8,075 bases of DNA from CAZKTF01 sp964555565 (GTDB taxonomy: Bacteria > Planctomycetota > JAJSAM01 > JAKLKS01): positions 1 through 8,075 of the forward strand of contig CAZKTF010000167.1 in the NCBI GenBank assembly GCA_964555565.1, written 5' to 3'. How positions within the stretch are numbered: the first letter of the stretch is position 1; each line of letters starts with the position of its first letter. The position numbers were made by a program, and so were the translations under genes. Below are positions 1-5,083 of this stretch, in pieces. The notes under the pieces are model-generated. The model saw only the letters and a list, made by a program, of their open reading frames with translations. It did no database searches and was not told the DNA's origin.

Positions 1-861
1 TCCGCCGCGCGTGCGGCCGCCGAGGCGGCGCTGCTGGCGGCCCCCGCGTCGGACCCTCTCTACCGGGCGCTCTGGGGCGTCGATGCGCCCGCCCGGAGGT
101 TCGCGGCGCTGGGCGAGGTGATGGAGCGCGTCGCGAAGGCCCACCCGAAGCACCCCAAGGTGCTCCACTACCTGGGCTACGCGCGGGCCTCCGCGGGGAG
201 GCGGGACGCCGCCCTCGAGGCCTTCCGCCAGGCCGCCGAGGCGAACCCCGCGGACGCCCCCGTCCGCGTGGAGATCGCGCGGCTCCTGGCCCGCGCCCAG
301 GACCACGCCGGGGCCTCGGCGTCCTACGAGGAGGCCCTCCGCACAGCCCCCGAGGGCTCCCCCGCGTGGACCGAATCCGTCGCAGGCCTCTCGGCGCTGG
401 CCTCCGCCCACGGCGCGGAGCGGCGCTACGCCGAGGCGGAGCGGATCCTCCGCCTCCTCTGCGCTGTCGATCCGCGCACCGCCGACCACCCCCGCGACCT
501 CGGCCTCACGCTCAAGCGCCAACGGAGGATGGAGGAGGCGGAGAAGTCCTACCGTGCCGCCGTGGAGGTCGCCTCCCCCTTCGACGGGGGCCCGCGGAAC
601 GACCTGGGGCTGCTCTACCTCGGGTGGGGCAGGACCGGGGACGCGGAGCGGGAGTTCCGCGAGGCGGCCGACATCGACCCCCGGACCACCGATCCGCAGG
701 AGAACCTGGGCGCGATCGCGCGCGCCCGGGGAGAACCCGGCAAGGCGATGGAGTCCTTCCGCGAGGCCCTCCGGCGCTGCCGCGCCTTCGGCGACCGGGA
801 CGGGGAACTCAAGTTCCGACGGTACCTCGACCTGTCGGCCCGGGAGGCGGAGGGCCGGTGA
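1..861 (+). CDS. TPR-repeat protein, 5' end missing
   Basis: The frame is open from the first base to TGA at 859-861, so 286 residues of a longer protein are visible and the true start lies outside the window. GTG at 118 is only the first start-like codon and is not supported by a ribosome binding site. Six tetratricopeptide repeats of about 34 residues can be read (visible residues about 53-86, 87-120, 125-160, 162-195, 198-231, 232-265). They show the usual pattern, for example LGYARASAGRRDAALEAFRQA and LGLLYLGWGRTGDAEREFREA, with Pro near each repeat end. TPR arrays are protein-binding scaffolds. No catalytic motif, signal peptide or membrane helix is visible in this part, so the partner and location are unknown. 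It lies 74 nt upstream of a secreted hydrolase-like gene on the same strand and may belong to its operon. The TPR fold is near certain; the role is not. Confidence 0.93.
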   Translation, partial: SAARAAAEAALLAAPASDPLYRALWGVDAPARRFAALGEVMERVAKAHPKHPKVLHYLGYARASAGRRDAALEAFRQAAEANPADAPVRVEIARLLARAQDHAGASASYEEALRTAPEGSPAWTESVAGLSALASAHGAERRYAEAERILRLLCAVDPRTADHPRDLGLTLKRQRRMEEAEKSYRAAVEVASPFDGGPRNDLGLLYLGWGRTGDAEREFREAADIDPRTTDPQENLGAIARARGEPGKAMESFREALRRCRAFGDRDGELKFRRYLDLSAREAEGR

Positions 862-875
862 GCCGGTTCTCGCGG

Positions 876-905
876 TTGACCGGGCGGCGCGCCCCGCAGT
901 AGGAT
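876..905 (+). promoter_or_regulatory. candidate sigma70-type promoter for the hydrolase-like gene
   Basis: TTGACC (876-881) resembles a -35 box at 5 of 6 positions. TAGGAT (900-905) resembles a -10 box at 4 of 6, with an 18-nt spacer. Both lie in the 74-nt gap before the gene starting at 936. Transcription would begin near 912, just upstream of the ribosome binding site. In DNA this GC-rich such matches are uncommon, but the -10 is weak and the gene could equally be read from further upstream. Confidence 0.35.
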
Positions 906-923
906 GGCGGGCCGGGATGGAAT

Positions 924-930
924 GAGGAGA
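924..930 (+). promoter_or_regulatory. ribosome binding site
   Basis: GAGGAGA lies just before two consecutive ATG codons at 936 and 939. The GGAG core ends 6 nt before the first ATG and 9 nt before the second, so either can be the start. Confidence 0.7.
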
Positions 931-935
931 CGGCG

Positions 936-2411
936 ATGATGCCACGAGCGGGTCTCGTCCTCGCCCTGGCCGGACTGCTGCTCCCGGGGAGCCCGGCGGC
1001 GGCGGAGGACGATCCGAAGCCGCCGCCTCCCAAGGGGCCGGACGCCCCGCCCGCCCAGGACCCGCCGAAGCCCGCCCCCCCCAAGGAGGGGGAGGGCCCG
1101 CCGGAGCCGCCTACCCCCCCGGTGCCCGCGCCCGCACCGGCCCGCAGGCCCGCCCCCAAGGACCCGCCCACCGCCCCGGGCGACCGCATCGAGCGGGCCC
1201 TCTCGGCGCTGTTCACCGCGGGCGGCGCTGCGCGCGAGGGCGCACGGGCCGCGCTGGTCGCCGGCGTCGAGGAGTGGTCGGGCGCCGTCAAGGACGACCC
1301 GCTCCGGGCCGTGGACTGGTGGCGGGGCGCGCTGGAGCGCACGCTCCCCACGGCGCTCCCCAAGAAGTCGCGCATCTTCGACGAGAAGTTCCCCTACCTG
1401 CCGGAGAAGGAGACGACGCTCACGATCTCCCTCCCGCCGAACTACACCCCCGGCAAGCAGGCCTACCCCCTCGTCCTCACCCTCCTCGACAAGGGGCTCG
1501 ACGCGAAGAGGGTGCTCCCCCTCCAGTGGGGGGACCTCCTCAAGGAGTGGATCGTCGTCTGCGTCTCCGCGGACCCCCGGGTCGCGGGGTTCGACGTCTC
1601 GAAGGAGCCCTGGCTCGCCGCCGTGGGCCTGAAGTACGCCATCGAGCACTTCCGGGTGGACCGGGACCGCGTCGTCCTCGACGGCCTGGGATCCACGGGG
1701 GGCATCGCGCTCACCTTCGGCGCCGAGGCCGCGGTCCACTTCGCGGGCTGCATCCTCCGGGCGCCCACGGCCTCCTCGCCCGTGGCCCAGAACCTCAACC
1801 TCGGCTCCACGCTCGTGCTCGCCCCGAGGTCCCCGTCCGGCCCCGTGGCGAAGGGGTTCCAGGACCTCCGGGCCGCGGTGCCCGGCCTCACCCTCATCGA
1901 GGCGGACGACGCGGGGGCCTCCTTCGAGTCCGCGGCGGCGCAGGTCCAGGCCTGGGTGAAGGCCCTCCCGAAGCGCCGCATCTCCAACCCGGCCACCGAG
2001 TCCTTCACCTGGTGGACGATGCCCCAGGGGACCGAGGTCTGGGCCTACTGGGCCTGGCACTTCCGCGCGGTGGAGGACAAGCCCGAGCGGCTCGTCAAGA
2101 TCACGCTCAAGCGGGACGCGGCGGCCAACGCCGTGGACATCCAGAGCGAGAACCTGGCCGAGGGGCTCCTGCTGCTCAACGACGCCGTGGCCGACCTGGA
2201 CCGCGACCTGACGGTGCGGGTGAACGGCACCGTGGTCTGGGGCCCGGCGAAGCCGGAGCGGAAGCTCGACACGCTCCTCTACTGGATCGGGCAGACGGGC
2301 GAGCGGACGCTCTTCGTCCCGGCGGAGGTCCGTTTCGTGGTCCCCGCGTCCGCGCAGTCCCCCGGGGGCGCCCCGAAGCCGGGGAACGCCCCCCCGGCCC
2401 CACCGAAGTAG
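936..2411 (+). CDS. secreted alpha/beta-hydrolase-fold protein, probable pseudo-enzyme
   Basis: This 491-aa protein has an N-terminal signal peptide (residues 1-23, hydrophobic core LVLALAGLLL, probable cleavage after AAA before EDD), then a Pro-rich linker (about 27-81). An alpha/beta-hydrolase-like domain follows at about 160-345: a TISLPPNYTP strand and loop, YPLVLTLLDKG, and DRVVLDG running into the nucleophile turn. The turn reads G250-L-G-S-T-G-G256 rather than GxSxG. The region where an acid residue is expected reads LVLAPRSPSGPV, and the later loop EADDAGASFES has no His. All three triad positions therefore look lost. A separate C-terminal domain (about 355-470, beginning FTWWTMPQGTEVWAYW, with SENLAEGLLLLND and LTVRVNGTVVW) and a short Pro-rich tail follow. 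The architecture matches secreted esterase/PHB-depolymerase-like proteins common in Planctomycetota. It likely acts outside the cytoplasm, perhaps binding a polymer or protein. The membrane SpeE-like gene begins 10 nt downstream. Confidence 0.85.
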   Translation: MMPRAGLVLALAGLLLPGSPAAAEDDPKPPPPKGPDAPPAQDPPKPAPPKEGEGPPEPPTPPVPAPAPARRPAPKDPPTAPGDRIERALSALFTAGGAAREGARAALVAGVEEWSGAVKDDPLRAVDWWRGALERTLPTALPKKSRIFDEKFPYLPEKETTLTISLPPNYTPGKQAYPLVLTLLDKGLDAKRVLPLQWGDLLKEWIVVCVSADPRVAGFDVSKEPWLAAVGLKYAIEHFRVDRDRVVLDGLGSTGGIALTFGAEAAVHFAGCILRAPTASSPVAQNLNLGSTLVLAPRSPSGPVAKGFQDLRAAVPGLTLIEADDAGASFESAAAQVQAWVKALPKRRISNPATESFTWWTMPQGTEVWAYWAWHFRAVEDKPERLVKITLKRDAAANAVDIQSENLAEGLLLLNDAVADLDRDLTVRVNGTVVWGPAKPERKLDTLLYWIGQTGERTLFVPAEVRFVVPASAQSPGGAPKPGNAPPAPPK

Positions 2412-2421
2412 CCCCGCTCCG

Positions 2422-4089
2422 GTGGGGGGACGCCCGACCCGCGCGGTCCTCCTCGGGGCCGTCTTCCTCGCCGGCGCCGCCTCCCTGGCCCTGGAGCTGG
2501 CCGCGGTACGGCTGTTCGCGCCCTGGTTCGGGACTTCGATGCCGGTCTGGACCAACGTCATCGGGGTGGTCCTGGCCGCGCTGGCGCTCGGCGGCTGGCT
2601 CGGGGGGAAGGCGGCGGACCGGTGGCCGAGCCCGCGCACGGCCGCGATCCTCCTCGGGGCGGCGGGGGCCCTCGCGGCGGCGGCCGCCCCCCTGGGTCCG
2701 TGGCTGGCCCGATCCCTCCTCCCGGGGGGGATCGACCTCGAGGGGATCGCGCGGCTCCTCGAGAAGGGCTCGCTGCTCTCGACCCTCCTGGCGTTCGGCC
2801 CCCCGATGGTCCTGCTCGGCGGGATCGGGCCCGTCACGGTGCGGCTCCTCGTGGACGGGGGCGTCGGCGCGGGGCGCGCCGCCGGCCTCGTCGCGGCGTC
2901 GGGGACGGCGGGGAGCCTGGTGGGGACCTTCGCGACGACCCACCTGCTGCTCCCTTCCCTCGGGACCCGGGCGACGGTGCTGGACACGGGGATCGCGCTG
3001 CTCGCCGCGGCCGCGGGGGTCGCCGCCCTCGGCGCGTGGAGGCGCCCGGCCGCGGCCCTCCTCGTCCTCGCGGGCGCCGCCGGCGGCCTGCACGCCTGCA
3101 CCGGCGGGTGGTTCCGGCCCGGGGAGGGGGTCCTCGCCGAGTACGACACCGCCTACCAGTTCCTCCAGGTCCGCGAGGTGGCCGACGCCGCCCCGGGGGG
3201 CAGGACCGTCCGGACGAGGCTCCTCACGATGAACGAGGGGGTCTCGACCTACCACTCGGTTTGGCGCGAAGGGTCGGTCCTCACGGGCGGGAGGTACTAC
3301 GACCTCTACCCGCTCCTTCCCGTGCTGGCGGGCGCGGTGCCCGGAGGGGACCTGGACGTCGCGGTGCTGGGGTTCGCGGCGGGGACCCAGGCCCGGGCCC
3401 TCGGGCACTTCTACGCGGAGGCGACGAGGCTGCAGGTCGATGGCGTGGAGATCGACCCCGCGGCCGTCGAGGCCGGGAGGGCCTGGTTCGACCTCCCGGA
3501 GGCGCCCTGGCTCCGCACCCACGCCCTCGACGCCCGGGCCTTCCTCCGGCTCGCGCCGGCCATGCGGCGCTACGACCTCGTCCTCCTCGACTGCTTCAGC
3601 CAGGAGTACTACATCCCCTTCCACCTCGCCACGCGGGAGTTCTTTGGGGAGGTGAAGGCGCGCCTGAAGCCCGGGGGGATCCTCGCCTTCAACGTCTTCG
3701 CCTACCGCCCGGACGACCCCCTCGTGGCGGCCCTCGAGAACACGGTGGCCGCGGCCTTCGGGAAGGCCTGGCGGGTCCCGGTCGGCGGCGGCGGCTGGAC
3801 CAACTTCGTCGTGCTCGCCCGCAACCGGGAGGGGGACTTCCCCCTGGAGAGGTTCGCCGTCCGCGCCACCCCCGCGGACCTCCCCTGGATCGCGCGGCGG
3901 CCGGAGGGCGGCGACGCCCTGGCCGTGGCGCGGGAGTCCTACTCCGTCCGGGTCCGCGGGCCCTTCGGCCCCGCGCCCGTCTTCTTCGACCCCGCGGGCA
4001 CGGTCCTCGTGGACGACCGGGCGCCCGTGGAGCGCCTCACCGATCGGGCCATCGCCGAGGAGGATCTCGCCCGGACGGGGGCGCGGTGA
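2422..4089 (+). CDS. fused membrane (MFS-like)/spermidine-synthase-like protein
   Basis: This 555-aa integral membrane protein has about seven hydrophobic helices (about 8-30, 43-62, 73-95, 117-142, 152-177, 183-205, 208-226) followed by a cytoplasmic spermidine-synthase-type domain. The N-terminal signature LELAAVRLFAPWFGTS, then VWTNVIGVVLAALALGGWLGG, is characteristic of the fused MFS/spermidine synthase family. The SAM-binding fold shows motif I (AVLGFAAGTQ, 314-323), the acidic GVEIDP (341-346), ALDARAF (368-374), YDLVLLDCFS (384-393) and LKPGGILAFNVF. The C-terminal VDDRAPVERL is another family signature. The second Asp of the classical DxxD catalytic pair is S393 (D390-C-F-S), so true polyamine synthesis is doubtful, and the substrate of this family is unestablished. 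GTG at 2422 follows the upstream stop by 10 nt without a clear ribosome binding site, which suggests translational coupling. The stop overlaps the next gene by 4 nt. Confidence 0.88.
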   Translation: MGGRPTRAVLLGAVFLAGAASLALELAAVRLFAPWFGTSMPVWTNVIGVVLAALALGGWLGGKAADRWPSPRTAAILLGAAGALAAAAAPLGPWLARSLLPGGIDLEGIARLLEKGSLLSTLLAFGPPMVLLGGIGPVTVRLLVDGGVGAGRAAGLVAASGTAGSLVGTFATTHLLLPSLGTRATVLDTGIALLAAAAGVAALGAWRRPAAALLVLAGAAGGLHACTGGWFRPGEGVLAEYDTAYQFLQVREVADAAPGGRTVRTRLLTMNEGVSTYHSVWREGSVLTGGRYYDLYPLLPVLAGAVPGGDLDVAVLGFAAGTQARALGHFYAEATRLQVDGVEIDPAAVEAGRAWFDLPEAPWLRTHALDARAFLRLAPAMRRYDLVLLDCFSQEYYIPFHLATREFFGEVKARLKPGGILAFNVFAYRPDDPLVAALENTVAAAFGKAWRVPVGGGGWTNFVVLARNREGDFPLERFAVRATPADLPWIARRPEGGDALAVARESYSVRVRGPFGPAPVFFDPAGTVLVDDRAPVERLTDRAIAEEDLARTGAR

Positions 4090-4883
4090 GGGCCCCCCGG
4101 GTGGCCCTCCCGGCGGCGGTGGCAGCCGTCGCAGCCCTGGCCCTCCCCGTCGGCGCGGGGGCGGAGGAGGAGCGGCGGGAGGCCTCGGAGCGGTCCCGCA
4201 TCGCCGACGACCTCGTCGCGGCCCTCGACCTCGACCCGGCCAACCGCGTCGCCCTGGAGGGCCTGGGGAAGCTCGCCGAGGCCTGCCTGGAGGAGGGGGA
4301 GCTGGGCACGGGGGAGTTCGCCGCGGCGAAGGCCGCGCTGCGCGCCCCGGAGTCGCTGGAGGCCCGGCTCCGCCACGTGAGGCTCCTGTTCGCCCGGGGG
4401 CTCCCTCCCGAGGGGGGCCGGCCCGGGGACCGGGCCCGGGCCGAGAAGGAGCTCCGGGACCTGCTCCTGGAGCGCCCCTCCGCCACGGAGGCCCGGCGGC
4501 TGCTCGTGGACACCCTGGAGGCCGCCGGGAGGCCCCGGGAGGCCCTGGAGGCCTGCGGGGAGTGGACCCGGGCGCGCCCGAAGGACCTCGAGGCCCGGGT
4601 CCGGCGGGGGGACCTCCTGCTCTGGGTGCTGAAGGACCCCCCCCGCGTCCGCGAGGAGGCGGGCCTCAGGCGGGCACTTGCCGCCGGGGCGACGATGGAG
4701 GATGCCGGCTGGCTAAGACGCACGGCGGACGCCCTGGACGCGGAGGCCGGGCGTCTCGAGGCGTCCCGGGAGACCCTCCGCGCGCACGAGAGGAGGCTCG
4801 GGTGGCTCCTCGCGGGGGCCGTCGCGGCAGCCCTCGGGGCGGCCGGGATCTGTCTCCGTTTCCTCCGGCCCGGGGCGGGGTAG
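4086..4883 (+). CDS. exported TPR-like protein with C-terminal membrane helix
   Basis: A 265-aa protein begins at GTG 4086-4088, which overlaps the preceding TGA in the 4-nt arrangement GTGA. The same frame stays open far upstream through the membrane gene, but that part is Arg/Pro/Gly shadow sequence; protein-like composition begins at this GTG. Residues 1-26 form a signal peptide (core VALPAAVAAVAALALPV, likely cleavage after AGA before EEE). The middle is helical with two or three TPR-like units, the clearest being SATEARRLLVDTLEAAGRP then REALEACGEWTRARP. A helical stretch with coiled-coil character (DALDAEAGRLEASRETLRAH) leads into a hydrophobic segment, LGWLLAGAVAAALGAAGICL, and a short basic tail, so the protein would be anchored with its TPR part outside the cytoplasm. 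A distant GAGGAGG at 4057-4063 is too far to set the start; coupling is likelier. It may scaffold partners for the two preceding gene products. Confidence 0.78.
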   Translation: MRAPRVALPAAVAAVAALALPVGAGAEEERREASERSRIADDLVAALDLDPANRVALEGLGKLAEACLEEGELGTGEFAAAKAALRAPESLEARLRHVRLLFARGLPPEGGRPGDRARAEKELRDLLLERPSATEARRLLVDTLEAAGRPREALEACGEWTRARPKDLEARVRRGDLLLWVLKDPPRVREEAGLRRALAAGATMEDAGWLRRTADALDAEAGRLEASRETLRAHERRLGWLLAGAVAAALGAAGICLRFLRPGAG

Positions 4884-4894
4884 GGGGAAAGGAA

Positions 4895-4934
4895 GGGGTA
4901 GGGGTAGGGGTAGGGGTAAGGGCAGGGGTAAGGG
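4895..4934 (+). repeat. telomere-like GGGGTA tandem repeat, G-quadruplex motif
   Basis: Four GGGG runs (4895-4898, 4901-4904, 4907-4910, 4913-4916) are separated by identical TA loops, giving a textbook four-tetrad G-quadruplex motif. Degenerate units follow: TAA-GGG-CA-GGGG-TAA-GGG, to 4934. A further GGGG-TA-GGGGG lies at 4877-4887, and its TAG (4881-4883) is the stop codon of the upstream gene. The motif would be present in the 3' end of the plus-strand transcript. Confidence 0.9.
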
Positions 4935-4999
4935 CAGCGGGAGGCGAAGAGGCGTCGCTCCTCCCTTGCCTGCCCGTACCCCTACCCTTTCCCCTACCC
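4908..4999. repeat. long imperfect inverted repeat between convergent genes
   Basis: The left arm 4908-4944 (G-rich) pairs with the right arm 4960-4999 (C-rich). I count 33 Watson-Crick pairs, three single mismatches (4917/4990, 4923/4984, 4931/4976), one small asymmetric internal loop (4938 against 4966-4969) and a 15-nt apical loop (4945-4959). The apical stem is GGGAGG/CCTCCC, then GGGCAG/CTGCCC and GGGGTA/TACCCC. A second option pairs GAGGCGAA (4941-4948) with TTCGCCTC (5004-5011). It could act as a bidirectional 3'-end element or processing signal, but it has no proper U-run. Confidence 0.85.
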
Positions 5000-5017
5000 G
5001 CCTTTCGCCTCGTACCT

Positions 5018-5064
5018 AAAGAACGGGCGCCGCCGCGGCGTGGTTCTGGCCGCGACGGCGCCCG
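5018..5064 (-). terminator. rho-independent terminator of the HEAT-repeat gene
   Basis: CGGGCGCCG (5024-5032) pairs perfectly with CGGCGCCCG (5056-5064). After one mismatch (5033/5055) the stem continues with CGCGGC (5034-5039) and GCCGCG (5049-5054) around a 9-nt loop. Read on the minus strand, the hairpin starts about 20 nt after the stop codon at 5084-5086 and is followed by TTCTTTA. This is a strong stem with a modest U-run. Confidence 0.75.
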
Positions 5065-5083
5065 CCTGCTTCCTCGTCCGGAA

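Larger units (their letters stand above)
4884..5083. other. convergent intergenic region, no gene
   Basis: This 200-bp gap lies between two genes that point at each other. It holds a G-rich repeat tract, a long inverted repeat and a hairpin terminator (listed separately). I see no coding potential and no promoter in it. Confidence 0.85.

Noticed and set aside
615..3149. Minus-strand 844-residue open frame
   Set aside because: It spans three plus-strand genes and their gaps, is mostly Arg/Pro/Gly/Ala, and has no motif or ribosome binding site. The plus-strand genes explain the region.
2622..4085. Upstream part of the frame containing the anchored TPR gene
   Set aside because: It is shadow sequence of the membrane/SpeE-like gene, with Arg/Pro/Gly-rich composition. 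The protein-like part begins at GTG 4086.
4895..4999. CRISPR array or chromosome-end telomere
   Set aside because: The repeat units are 6 nt with no spacers, so it is not CRISPR. Genes continue normally on both sides, so it is not a replicon end.
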